Positions 53,801-61,260 of a stretch of DNA of 64,000 nt are shown here, in pieces; within the stretch, counting starts at the first letter, position 1, and the number at the start of each line of letters is the position of its first letter. The DNA lies in the NCBI GenBank assembly GCA_963923025.1, contig CAWUKV010000004.1, positions 8,572 through 72,571 of the forward strand, given 5' to 3'. A program made the translations under genes and the position numbers. A model generated the notes under the pieces. That model did not search any database. It saw only the letters and a list, made by a program, of their open reading frames with translations, and had not been told where the DNA came from. This DNA is from CAWUKV01 sp963923025 (GTDB lineage: Bacteria > Cyanobacteriota > Cyanobacteriia > Phormidesmidales > Phormidesmidaceae).

Positions 53801-54123
53801 TTAGTGGCCTGCTCGGTGTCCGTTCCCAGCTCAAAGCTGATTACTGTGGTGGAACTGCCGTCGGTAACGGTGGAATTAATCCCGTCGATGTTACCCAGTC
53901 CGGCAACGGCGTCCTCAATCTTTTTGGTGACCTGAGTTTCTAGCTCTTCGGGGCCTGCTCCGAGCTGGCTGACATCGACTAAAACAGTGGGGATGTCGAT
54001 GTTGGGATTGGCATCAACCCCCAGCTGGGTAAACGAAATTAGCCCTGCAAAGGTGAGGACCAAAAACAGCACCAGCGTTGGGACAGGGCGACGAATCGAC
54101 CAGGCCGAAATATTGAAATTCAT
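50887..54123 (-). CDS. RND-family efflux pump inner-membrane subunit
   Basis: 1078 residues, normal size for HAE1/AcrB-type pumps, with 12 membrane helices and two large periplasmic loops. The proton-relay region is NLVDDAIVEIENAERHIG in helix 4, and GGEPTR-like features recur in the second half (MTSISTVAGMMPIALEWGAG). FDREIRVDLDPNQLNALGV is the periplasmic pore-domain hallmark. A cytoplasmic linker rich in Asn/Gly/Ser (near 500-535) joins the halves. It exports drugs, solvents or metabolites with the adaptor encoded just upstream and an outer-membrane TolC-type channel not in this window. It overlaps the adaptor gene by four bases. Confidence 0.94.
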   Translation of the reverse strand: MNFNISAWSIRRPVPTLVLFLVLTFAGLISFTQLGVDANPNIDIPTVLVDVSQLGAGPEELETQVTKKIEDAVAGLGNIDGINSTVTDGSSTTVISFELGTDTEQATNDVRDAVTRVRQDLPQDAQEPQVRRLRFEGGAILTYAVSSDTLSVEALSDLVDRTIAPELLSVSGVSQVRRSGGFDREIRVDLDPNQLNALGVTATQVNNQIRSFNVNLPGGQGEISGQEQGIRTLGSAATVEALQDLGIVLPNGGSVPLSTLGSVRDDFKELSQSAYVNNEAVVSFSVLRSSGSLLVSVEEGVRDAIASLENELDDVNFQLIFTRATDIRDSYQASIDALIIGSILAVVVVSLFLRNWRTSLITATALPLSIIPTFIVLQYLGYTLNSMSLLALTLAVGNLVDDAIVEIENAERHIGMGKHPFKAALDSTAEVGLAVVTTTATIVAVFIPVAFMGGVPGQFFQPFGVTVAVSTMFSTLVARLMTPMMAAYLLKPVAASTQSAALETVENVSSGNGSNGNGSNGNGAGGYSTNGNGHSANGYRPDIPKLLRPYYRLLTGALRHRALTIGLAIGFFILSLSLAQFIPTSLFASGNTDITNLTIELPPGSTLAKSELVGERITNLLLENPAVDRVYISLEETEGSAVIQLKPKNERDVTRLEFETQMRQQLQQIPGARIAFESQGAAGNSKALNILLKGDNPTTLTETANALTQSMRQIPGLVEVTSSANLVKPEILIRPLPQQAADLGVSVSSIASTASLATLGDSESNLADFDVGDRQIPIRVRLAADFRDDISTLENLKVPTQQGGLVPLSAVAEIDFGSGPAQIDRYNRSRQVTVGANLDGITLGQGLEAVYALPILQNLPDGVTQEPTGDAEIMRDIFSRFLLALATAVLMIYAVLVLLYNNFIYPFAVMVALPLCIGGALMGLMIAQKPLGLFALIGIVLLMGLVTKNSILLVDYALIAMERGKSLKQSVIEAGLTRMRPILMTSISTVAGMMPIALEWGAGGETRSPMAIAVIGGFSTATLLTLVVVPVFFTYIASFQKWLVGLLGKVTDIAPPPTELKHPDPQFQSDYPQQPVSK

Positions 54124-55532
54124 AGCCCCTCGACCACGTTGACAGCATCACCGCTTTGCAAATAGCTGGCCCCTTCCACCACCACCGTGTCACCCGCCGC
54201 CAAGCCGGAGCGGACCTCCACCCGGGCAGACTGATTGCCGTCAGCTGCAATCCGGTTGCCCACCTCAACGATGACGGCCTGGGCCACGTTCTCGGTCTCA
54301 ACCTTGTACACCACAAAGCTGTCATCCGACTGGGGCACCAGCGCATCCGCAGGAATCACCACAGCATCCACTGCATCGGTGACAATGTTGGCCTCTAAAA
54401 ACATGCCCGTGCGCAGTCGATCACTCCCTGACAGGCTGATGTTAACCGTCGCTAGTCGGCTCTCCGGGTCCACCAGCGGGTCAATGTCGCGAACGCTCCC
54501 CTGGAGCGACAGCTCACTATCGGCAGCGGAGGTAATTTCTACCGGAGCTCCCACCGCAACCTGCCGGAGCTGGGCCTGGGGCAGCTCCACTTCTAGCTCT
54601 AGCAGGTCGTCTTGAATCAGCGTGAACAGCGCCGTTCCTGTGGAGGCCGTATCCCCCACAGTGGCCGTGCGCTCGGCAATGGTGCCGTTAGCCGGTGCCC
54701 GTACCACCGTCTGATTGAGCTGGGCTTGCAGCCGATCGATGTCGGCCTGACGACTGGCCACCGTGGCCTGGGCGCTTTGGATGTCAGCCAACGCCACTGC
54801 TCTGTCCTCTCGTGCCGTCAGCGCTTGGGTACGGCGAGTAGTGAGCTGCTCCTGGCTAATCGCCCCCCGATCAAACAAGTTCTGATAGTTCTGAAAGGAC
54901 TCTTCCGCCTCAGCCAGTCTGGCCTCGGCCTGCCCCAGCAGCGCCTGCCGCTGAACCACCTGCGCTTCTGACTGCGCTAGATCGGCCCGCGCTTCTTGAA
55001 TCTGCGCCTGAAGCACCGTGTCATCTAGTACAGCCAATACTTGCCCTTGACTGACGAGATCGCCCTCACGCACCCGCAAGTCCAACACCTGTAGCCCGCT
55101 GGCCTGGGGCTTCACTTGTAGCAGGTCAAAGGGCTGAACAGTACCAGTTGCGGTAATCGTCCGGTTGACTGTGGCCTGCTGTGCCCGCTGGGTGGTCACG
55201 CTAGCGGCGGGTGCTACAGCAGTTTCGACGGGGGCTTCAGACTCTGCCGGACGCTGAGGTACTAGCCGACCGCCAATGAGCGCAATCAGTAGCCCAAGCA
55301 AAAGTCCGACCGCAAGACCGCGACGCCCAGACAGCAGCCCCTTCTGGGGCGGTGCAAGCCCATAGGCCAATGGCGCACCCGGCGAATCATTGGTTGAAGA
55401 CTCATCTGAAAACTCGCTTGAAAGGTCGCTGTCCGAATAGCTTTGTGTCAAAACACCTACACAAGCACAGCCTATGCGCTGCGACGCCTCGGTAAAAAGA
55501 ACAGAATCGAAGACTGTACCGTTCGCAACCAT
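54120..55532 (-). CDS. RND periplasmic adaptor (membrane fusion protein)
   Basis: 470 residues. An N-terminal anchor helix (GLAVGLLLGLLIALIGG) is preceded by a ~65-residue cytoplasmic Ser/Asp-rich stretch; the start is uncertain (ATG 55532 or TTG 55451). The lipoyl halves VKPQASGLQVLDLRVREGD and VVRAPANGTIAERTATVGD bracket a long coiled-coil hairpin (QIQEARADLAQSEAQV... to IDRLQAQLNQT). The beta-barrel and membrane-proximal domains follow. It connects the RND pump to an outer-membrane channel. It is the first gene of the leftward pair and overlaps the pump start (54120-54123). Confidence 0.93.
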   Translation of the reverse strand: MVANGTVFDSVLFTEASQRIGCACVGVLTQSYSDSDLSSEFSDESSTNDSPGAPLAYGLAPPQKGLLSGRRGLAVGLLLGLLIALIGGRLVPQRPAESEAPVETAVAPAASVTTQRAQQATVNRTITATGTVQPFDLLQVKPQASGLQVLDLRVREGDLVSQGQVLAVLDDTVLQAQIQEARADLAQSEAQVVQRQALLGQAEARLAEAEESFQNYQNLFDRGAISQEQLTTRRTQALTAREDRAVALADIQSAQATVASRQADIDRLQAQLNQTVVRAPANGTIAERTATVGDTASTGTALFTLIQDDLLELEVELPQAQLRQVAVGAPVEITSAADSELSLQGSVRDIDPLVDPESRLATVNISLSGSDRLRTGMFLEANIVTDAVDAVVIPADALVPQSDDSFVVYKVETENVAQAVIVEVGNRIAADGNQSARVEVRSGLAAGDTVVVEGASYLQSGDAVNVVEGL

Positions 55533-55829
55533 CCATGCTTCAGATCAATCCATCGGATCGAACCAAGTTACGAAATGTAAAACCCCGAAGCTATTATGCC
55601 GCAATTTTGCATGACCCGGATCACGGCCAAGCAGCTCTATCAATCGGCACAATCTAGACAATCGTCCCTTTCAGACGGTTTCAGGGATACCCTTTGACAG
55701 CATTTCCAGCCCCAAAAGCACACGCTTAAACCGGCAAGCGTTATCTCATCCATTTGCGGGCACCCTGTAGTCATTGCACCGCATCGTGACCAAAGTGGCC
55801 CTTAGCCATCAGCACTGGCGATAACCGGT

Positions 55830-56738
55830 GTGCTAGCGTTAGCTAACCTTCTAAATACCGTGGTTCAAACCCTTCCCAGAACGTCCCTAAACATGTTTAA
55901 CGTCACTGAAATACTAATCGCGGACTTCGTTGCGAAACTGCGAATGGGCTATCAGCGAACCTACGGCGGGCTGCACCCAGAGTACGAGGACATCATTGCC
56001 TGGGCAGGCAGTATGGCGCTAGAAAATATTGCTAATAGCGACGCGCTTTACCACAACGTTGAGCACACTATTCTGGTCACGCTGGTGGGGCAAGAAATGC
56101 TGCGGGGCAAACACATTCGTGAAGGCAAAGTCACCTGCGAAGACTGGCTGCACTTTATTGTGTCCCTGGTGTGCCACGACATTGGCTATGTCAAGGGCGT
56201 CTGCCGCGAAGATTGCGAAAGCGAGAACCTATATGCCACCGGCAAGGGGGACAAGGTCAAACTCCCTCCCGGCGCAACCGATGCCTCACTGACGCCCTAC
56301 CACGTTGACCGGGGTGAGCTGTTTGTGGAAGAGCGCTTTGGCCAAAACGCGCTAATTGACGCAGAGCGCATCAAGCAAAACATGGAACTGACCCGCTTCC
56401 CGGTTCCCAAGCAAGAAGATCACCAAGACACCAAAGGGTTTCCTGGCCTAATTCGCGCAGCGGACCTGATCGGCCAGCTCAGCGACCCGCGCTATCTGAA
56501 GAAAATTAGCGCCCTGTTCTACGAATTTGAAGAAACCGGGCAGAACAAAACCCTGGGTTACGAGAACCCTGGCGACCTACGCAGCAACTACCCTAAGTTC
56601 TACTGGAACGGCGTGCATCCCTACGTGAAGGACGGGCTACGCTACCTGTCGCTCACCCAAGAAGGCAAGCAGATTATTGCCAATCTGTACTCCAACGTCT
56701 TCACCGTCGAATACGAGCAGGTGCTAGCCCCGGTATAA
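55830..56738 (+). CDS. HD-domain metal-dependent phosphohydrolase-like protein
   Basis: 302 residues from a GTG; ATG 55893 is an alternative that removes 21 helical residues. Metal ligands are visible: YHNVEHT supplies the first His pair and CHDIGY the HD doublet. YHVDRGE and FPGLIRAADLIGQL supply further His/Asp. HD proteins hydrolyse phosphates of (d)NTPs or cyclic/alarmone nucleotides. The insertion with several Cys (GVCREDCESE) is notable. The substrate is unknown; no GGDEF or RelA domain is attached. Confidence 0.82.
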   Translation: MLALANLLNTVVQTLPRTSLNMFNVTEILIADFVAKLRMGYQRTYGGLHPEYEDIIAWAGSMALENIANSDALYHNVEHTILVTLVGQEMLRGKHIREGKVTCEDWLHFIVSLVCHDIGYVKGVCREDCESENLYATGKGDKVKLPPGATDASLTPYHVDRGELFVEERFGQNALIDAERIKQNMELTRFPVPKQEDHQDTKGFPGLIRAADLIGQLSDPRYLKKISALFYEFEETGQNKTLGYENPGDLRSNYPKFYWNGVHPYVKDGLRYLSLTQEGKQIIANLYSNVFTVEYEQVLAPV

Positions 56739-56810
56739 GTCAGCAGACGAGGGCAGGACTATGAGCTGTAGCTTTGGTCACGTCGCTTAAGCTGCACCGA
56801 GTAGGGCTAT

Positions 56811-56840
56811 CTCTTGGTTGTCAGGCTCTTGGTTGTCAGG
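56811..56840. repeat. Perfect 15-bp tandem duplication
   Basis: CTCTTGGTTGTCAGG occurs twice head to tail (56811-56825, 56826-56840) in the spacer upstream of the OppC-type gene. It may be a slipped-strand duplication or a paired binding site. Confidence 0.6.
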
Positions 56841-56921
56841 CACTCCGTGACGCGCAACCAGCCCACCTTTTGTGCGGGTTGCTATAGAATAGGCCGAAGC
56901 CTTATTTAACCTCCCCTGCAC

Positions 56922-58112
56922 ATGGAAGCTTCCTGGTGGCAAAAGCTTAGGCAAAATTCGCTAGCCCGCTTCGGCGCGACGATTTTGCTGGTGTTTTATC
57001 TCGTTGTTATTTTTGCCGAGTTTAACGCCCCTTACGATCCCTACGGTCGTCAGCCCAACGGGTCGCTGCTGCCGCCAACAACCATTTACTGGCGCAACCA
57101 GGAGACCGGCCAATTCATCGGCCCTCACGTGTACCCCATCACCCAAGGCCCCGTAGATATTGAAACTGGAGACCGCGTAGTCGAGGCAGATTTTGGTGAA
57201 CCTTCGCCCATTCGCTTCTTTGTAAAAGGCGAAGAATATCGGTTTCTGAAGCTGACGCTGCCTACCGTTAGCGAAGTATTTATTCCAGAAGAGAATGCGG
57301 TAGAAACGGGAGACATTCAAGTAGGCCCCTGGGCGGTAACCTTTGGTGAGTTCACCCCCTTTCCTGGCATTCCCGGCAGCCGCCACCTATTTGGCACGAC
57401 GGGTCCGGGCAAGTGGAATATTTTGGGAACCGATGAGTCAGCCCGCGATGTGCTGAGCCGACTGATCCATGGGGGGCGCATTAGCCTCAGCATTGGCCTG
57501 ATCGGCATTATGATTTCCTTCCCGTTGGGGCTGCTGGTCGGCGGCATCTCGGGCTACTTCGGCGGCTGGATTGACTCAGTACTGATGCGAATTGTCGAAG
57601 TGATCATGACGATTCCGTCGATCTATCTGCTGGTGACGCTATCGGGAGCGCTCTCTGCCCGCTTCACCAGCTCCCAGCGGTTCTTTATGATTGTGATCAT
57701 CCTGTCTTTTGTGGGCTGGGCAGGCCTAGCACGGGTAATTCGCGGCAACGTACTGTCACTGCGAGAACGCACCTTTGTGCAGGCATCCCAGGCCATGGGC
57801 GGGCGATCGCTGCACATTATTTTGCGCCACATCCTCCCGCAGACGGCAACCTACGTGATTATCTCGGCCACGCTAGCCATACCGGGCTACATTCTGGCCG
57901 AAGCGGTACTGAGCCTGATCGGACTGGGCATTCAGCAGCCGGACCCCTCCTGGGGCAATATGCTCACCGCGGCAACCAACGCTTCTAAGCTGATTTTGCA
58001 ACCCTGGCTGATCTGGCCCCCGGCCTTCTTGATTGTGGCGACGGTACTGGCATTTAACCTGCTGGGCGACGGTCTGCGAGATGCGCTAGACCCCCGCAGC
58101 CTGAAGGAGTAA
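56922..58112 (+). CDS. ABC transporter permease, OppC/DppC type
   Basis: 396 residues, about 90 longer than typical DppC. After the first helix (ATILLVFYLVVIFAEFNAP) comes an extended periplasmic loop of about 150 residues (to NILGTDESARDVLSRLIHGG). Then the permease domain follows with the EAA loop TFVQASQAMGGRSLHIILRH and ILPQTATYVI. It ends NLLGDGLRDALDPRSLKE, a classic DppC terminus. It should pair with an OppB/DppB subunit; the one in this window lies about 32 kb away. The following lipoprotein gene is four bases downstream and uses a ribosome site that overlaps this gene's end. Confidence 0.91.
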   Translation: MEASWWQKLRQNSLARFGATILLVFYLVVIFAEFNAPYDPYGRQPNGSLLPPTTIYWRNQETGQFIGPHVYPITQGPVDIETGDRVVEADFGEPSPIRFFVKGEEYRFLKLTLPTVSEVFIPEENAVETGDIQVGPWAVTFGEFTPFPGIPGSRHLFGTTGPGKWNILGTDESARDVLSRLIHGGRISLSIGLIGIMISFPLGLLVGGISGYFGGWIDSVLMRIVEVIMTIPSIYLLVTLSGALSARFTSSQRFFMIVIILSFVGWAGLARVIRGNVLSLRERTFVQASQAMGGRSLHIILRHILPQTATYVIISATLAIPGYILAEAVLSLIGLGIQQPDPSWGNMLTAATNASKLILQPWLIWPPAFLIVATVLAFNLLGDGLRDALDPRSLKE

Positions 58113-58116
58113 TCTC

Positions 58117-58584
58117 GTGCGGGTCTGGCTGCACTGGCTAGTGCTAGGCTGTTTGCTTTTGGCCCTTTGGGGCTGTAGTGGCATAGCAGAGACGCCGCCA
58201 CAGACCGTGGTGGAACGGGCACTTGCCGTCCGTATCGCCCACATTCAGCAGCAGCTGATCAGTCACTTGCGGTTCAACGTTCCCCAAACGCCCAATGCCA
58301 AGCTGCGTCAGGTCACCATTACCGAACGCCGCCCCGTAACGCTCCCCGTTCAGACGCCGACTGCCGATTCAGACAGTATCTATGATTCAGACAGTATCTA
58401 TCAAGTCACAGGTACCTACGACGCCCTGATTCAGCTCCCCAGCCGACAGGCTGAGGAATCAGGGGATTTTGAGGTGTATGTCCGGGCGGAGATTGACGAC
58501 ACGGTTGAGCCCGTCATCACCCACTGGTACCTGCTAGAGCCAGATGATACTGGCTGGCAGCAAACGGCCTTAAATCTGCCATAG
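58117..58584 (+). CDS. Putative lipoprotein, unknown function
   Basis: 155 residues from a GTG; AAGGAG at 58104-58109, overlapping the 3' end of the permease gene, gives ideal spacing. The N-terminus is a lipoprotein signal (LVLGCLLLALWGCSG, lipobox LALWGC). The mature part is a beta-rich domain with an in-frame duplication DSDSIYDSDSIY. It is coupled to the OppC-type permease and could be an accessory or substrate-capture protein, but it is far too small to be a canonical Opp/Dpp binding protein. Confidence 0.75.
   Translation: MRVWLHWLVLGCLLLALWGCSGIAETPPQTVVERALAVRIAHIQQQLISHLRFNVPQTPNAKLRQVTITERRPVTLPVQTPTADSDSIYDSDSIYQVTGTYDALIQLPSRQAEESGDFEVYVRAEIDDTVEPVITHWYLLEPDDTGWQQTALNLP
58366..58401 (+). 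repeat. 18-bp in-frame tandem duplication
   Basis: GATTCAGACAGTATCTAT is repeated exactly at 58366-58383 and 58384-58401, giving a doubled DSDSIY in the lipoprotein. The perfect identity of the DNA copies suggests a recent duplication. Confidence 0.8.
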
Positions 58585-58641
58585 AACTAGAGGTATGCGT
58601 CGTCATAGATCTCTAGCTCGTTACCGTTTGGACCTATCTTG

Positions 58642-58669
58642 TTGAAAACTACTATCAATAAGCTAAAAT
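58642..58669 (+). promoter_or_regulatory. Sigma70-type promoter for candidate sRNA
   Basis: TTGAAA (58642-58647) and TAAAAT (58664-58669) are separated by 16 bases, followed by an AT-rich start region near 58676. No protein-coding gene follows before the terminator. Confidence 0.45.
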
Positions 58670-58675
58670 AAAATT

Positions 58676-58759
58676 ACTTACATAAGGCACGAAGGCTCGT
58701 TGCCTGTGTTCTCCTCTCAAGTGAGATGGCCTCTGACAAACTGTCAGGGGCCTTTTTTT
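58676..58759 (+). ncRNA. Candidate small regulatory RNA (about 80 nt)
   Basis: From the predicted start, hairpin 1 is AGGCACGA...TCGTTGCCT (about 58685-58705). A pyrimidine-rich unpaired stretch follows (GTTCTCCTCTCAAG), then the terminator hairpin at 58728-58752 and seven T. Two hairpins around a CU-rich single-stranded core recall the layout of the cyanobacterial Yfr1 RNA, but the core does not match the Yfr1 consensus ACTCCTCACAC. It may be a different anti-Shine-Dalgarno-type sRNA. Expression is unproved. Confidence 0.4.
58728..58759 (+). terminator. Strong Rho-independent terminator
   Basis: GGCCTCTGACA (58728-58738), a 3-base loop and TGTCAGGGGCC (58742-58752, one G-T-type mismatch) are followed by seven T (58753-58759). 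It is the clearest intrinsic terminator in the window. Confidence 0.85.
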
Positions 58760-58761
58760 GC

Positions 58762-58884
58762 TATAGCTAGAAATACCGCCATTTAAGACAGGACACCGCG
58801 TACGGCGATCCTGCCTGGCATCGAACGAAATGGCCCAAAAAAGATCAGAGCAGCCTTGTCCTACCCAAGCTGGCGACCGCTATG
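58762..58884 (+). mobile_element. MITE-like dispersed repeat R1, copy B
   Basis: Starts TATAGCTAG directly after the sRNA terminator and shares with copy A the blocks GGACACCG, GTACGGC, GCAGCCTTGTCCTA and a final CTGGCG...CGCTATG. It is about 18 bp longer than copy A because of a central insertion near 58830-58847. No coding capacity. Confidence 0.65.
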
Positions 58885-58925
58885 GCTATTGCTAAAAATT
58901 TCTAGTTTTGTGGCTGCAGGACAGC

Positions 58926-59966
58926 CTATGGGGACTCATCCTGCAAGACGCGCAGCCGAATGAGCTTTGCCAGGGTGCTTTCGGTGGCCCCCAGTTGAAC
59001 CTCGATCAGCTCACTAGCTAGGGGGTCGAGTCCGGCTAAAAGCGATCGCAGGTGGGGCGTACTTTCACCGCTGTCCACGTAAACCCGTTCAGACAGCTTG
59101 TTCAGCCTACGCCAGGCCGTGTAGAGCTTAGCCGCCGCCTGCTCGACCTGAGTGGCCTGGTTGACCAAATCTGCCGTGGCGCTGAGGCAACCGACCCGCA
59201 ACGCTTCGTCCAGGGCTTGTTCTAGGTCAATGCGGTCCGGGTCAATCGTCTGTACCTGGGCCGCAGCGGCAATGTATTTCGACAGGTAGCGGGCTTCGGA
59301 CGTTGCCAGCTTAACCGTGTCCACGTCTGGATTGCGGGCCACTTCAGTTTTCAGCGTGGCCTGGTGGCTGGGGGGCAGCTTCTCTAGCTCTTTGACCAAC
59401 GGCGGCAGATAGCGGGTAGGAATCGTGTTGTTTGCGGCCTTTTCTCGCACGGTCTCAGGAATCAGGTCCGAGGTCATGGCCGTCCACTCGTCCGAAAGCT
59501 GCTTGACCTCTTTGCGGGTAATCTGCTCGCCCCGGCGGGCCGCTTCGCTGACCATCTGCTGCACCTCTGGGGAGGCGTTGGCCGTTTCAATAAACGCCCG
59601 CTTGCTGAACTGGTTGACGTCCTGGGTTTCCAGCAAGCCATCTTCTAGCAGTGCATCGGCGCTGGTGGCCAGCTCCATCAGCGCGTAGGCCTGACTTTTG
59701 CTAATGTCGCGGTCCTTCAGCCAGTTAAGAAACCCAGCACCGCGATTTTCGCCGCCCTTTTTCTCGCGATCGCGCACCGCTCTCAAAATCCGCCCGCGCC
59801 AGATGTCGTTTTGTAGGTCGATCTGGTCGCAGCGCTGCCACGCCTGGTCAATCTGCTGCTGAAAGTCGGCATCGGAAATGCGGTCGTCTTCCGGGTCCGG
59901 CAAATTGAACTGTAGCCAGTCTTCGAAATTCCCTACATCTGCCGCAACATCTACGCCAAATTTCAT
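58926..59966 (-). CDS. Conserved cyanobacterial protein with ParB-like helical features
   Basis: 346 residues, soluble and helical. After an acidic N-terminus come RILRAVRDREKKGGENRG, then GFLNWLKDRDISKSQAYALM, which has the shape of a helix-turn-helix. A long helical region follows (NQFSKRAFIETANASPEVQ, RRGEQITRKEVKQLSDEW), reminiscent of plasmid/ParB-type DNA-binding proteins. The C-terminus is two coiled segments. No nuclease or ATPase motif. A DNA-binding role is plausible but unproved. Confidence 0.65.
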   Translation of the reverse strand: MKFGVDVAADVGNFEDWLQFNLPDPEDDRISDADFQQQIDQAWQRCDQIDLQNDIWRGRILRAVRDREKKGGENRGAGFLNWLKDRDISKSQAYALMELATSADALLEDGLLETQDVNQFSKRAFIETANASPEVQQMVSEAARRGEQITRKEVKQLSDEWTAMTSDLIPETVREKAANNTIPTRYLPPLVKELEKLPPSHQATLKTEVARNPDVDTVKLATSEARYLSKYIAAAAQVQTIDPDRIDLEQALDEALRVGCLSATADLVNQATQVEQAAAKLYTAWRRLNKLSERVYVDSGESTPHLRSLLAGLDPLASELIEVQLGATESTLAKLIRLRVLQDESP

Positions 59967-60067
59967 CGCTGCACGCTACCACTGGACTTAGCCTAGTGAT
60001 TATGTCACAAAGTTTAGGTTTCAGAACGTGGGTCCTGTAGGCAGGGCCTGACTTGGTGCAATCGCAT

Positions 60068-60556
60068 CTAAGACACCACCCCAATTAGCCAGCGCACCAC
60101 CATCACGGACAGACTAGCGACAGCCAATATCAGCACCACCAGGGCCACAATCAGCACTACTGCAAAGATTTTGTCCACTCGCCCACTTTGTCGGGGCGAC
60201 TCAATATGCTGCTCTAGCAGCGCCACATTGCGGGCGTTGGATTTCCAGGCCACATCGACCAAATCTCCGACAATGGGCACCGTCCCCGACGCCACGTCCA
60301 GCAAGATATTCAGCCCCATACGCCCTAGCGTGGCTGCAGGCACGCCCAACCGCGCCGCCTCAAACACCACGTAGACCGAAATGACCCCGGTTAGCAGGTC
60401 GCCACCCCCCGGTAGCACCCCCAGAATGGGGTCCAGGCCAATCCGACCAATGCCTGGAATGGGAATCGCGTTATCTAGCACATGGCTGAGGCGTCGCAGC
60501 CGGGCCAGGGTAACAACCCGAGACGACGTGTCTACTAAAGGCTTAGTGCTGGGCAT
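60068..60556 (-). CDS. DUF4112 membrane protein
   Basis: 162 residues from ATG 60556 (MPSTKPLVDTSS); an upstream frame to 60637 is less likely because it overlaps the divergent promoter region. The DUF4112 core is clear: LSHVLDNAIPIPGIGRIGLD, PILGVLPGGGDLLTGVIS and GTVPIVGDLVDVAWKSNARN. A helix ends the protein (IFAVVLIVALVVLILAVASL). Function of the family is unknown; it is widespread in bacteria. Confidence 0.88.
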   Translation of the reverse strand: MPSTKPLVDTSSRVVTLARLRRLSHVLDNAIPIPGIGRIGLDPILGVLPGGGDLLTGVISVYVVFEAARLGVPAATLGRMGLNILLDVASGTVPIVGDLVDVAWKSNARNVALLEQHIESPRQSGRVDKIFAVVLIVALVVLILAVASLSVMVVRWLIGVVS

Positions 60557-60742
60557 GGGGAATAGCGCCTCGTGAAGCTGTAGAAATCTAAGGTTTCGTT
60601 GCGATTTTGTAAGTAATTGCAACCAAAATCGGAGCAACCATTAATTCACCCGTATAAAAGGCTGTCCTACCGAATCTTAGCGGATAGGTTAGGGCATAAT
60701 GGCACCGCACCTCGTCTATTGATCTTTAACTTGAGTACCGTA

Positions 60743-61192
60743 ATGATGCGATCGCACCGGCTCCTAAACAAGGTTTTTCTAGTTCCCACTACGATGCTGG
60801 TTCTAGGGCTCACGGCCTCAGCGGCCTCAGCTCAGCTCTACAACCCAGGCAGTCTATCCAGCAGTCGCGAAATCACTGACACGCTATCTGCTGGCGATAT
60901 TCCCACCGGCTTTGGTGGCTTTGCCCGCGACTACAAGGTGAGTTTGCAGGCCGGTGACCAGATCACCATCGACGTCTCCTCCGAAGAGTTCGATACGTTG
61001 GTTAGCCTGATGGACGGCAACGGCATTACCGTCAGCGAAAATGATGACGGCCCCGACGGCACCACCAACTCACTGCTATTTGCCCGCATCACCGAATCGG
61101 GTGAGTACACCGTTCGCGTGCGGTCCTACGCCGGTCAGGGGACAGGAAGCTTTCAGCTCAAGTTGGCTCGCCTCCGCGAAATCGTCGAATAG
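60743..61192 (+). CDS. Secreted PPC-domain (pre-peptidase C-terminal) protein
   Basis: 149 residues from ATG 60743 (the codons 60743 and 60746 are both ATG). The signal peptide covers LLNKVFLVPTTMLVLGLTAS and ends ASAQ. The mature protein is one PPC beta-sandwich: DYKVSLQAGDQITIDVSSEE, FDTLVSLMDGNGITVSENDD, NSLLFARITESGEYTVRVRS. Such domains usually sit at the end of secreted peptidases; here it stands alone. It may bind a polymer or Ca2+. Confidence 0.85.
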   Translation: MMRSHRLLNKVFLVPTTMLVLGLTASAASAQLYNPGSLSSSREITDTLSAGDIPTGFGGFARDYKVSLQAGDQITIDVSSEEFDTLVSLMDGNGITVSENDDGPDGTTNSLLFARITESGEYTVRVRSYAGQGTGSFQLKLARLREIVE

Positions 61193-61260
61193 CATAGCCG
61201 TCTTGCCTGTCAGCCTGCTGCACCAGGTTATACACAGAAAAGGCAGCCCGGACAGCTACC

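Larger units (their letters stand above)
58585..58925. other. 341-bp spacer holding a candidate sRNA and repeat R1 copy B
   Basis: No protein gene. From left to right it contains a sigma70-like promoter (58642-58669), a short transcript with two hairpins ending in a strong terminator (58676-58759), and an R1 element (58762-58884). Confidence 0.6.

Noticed and set aside
58676..58759. Calling the small RNA Yfr1
   Set aside because: The central unpaired stretch is CTCCTCTCAAG and not the conserved ACTCCTCACAC, so only the layout matches.
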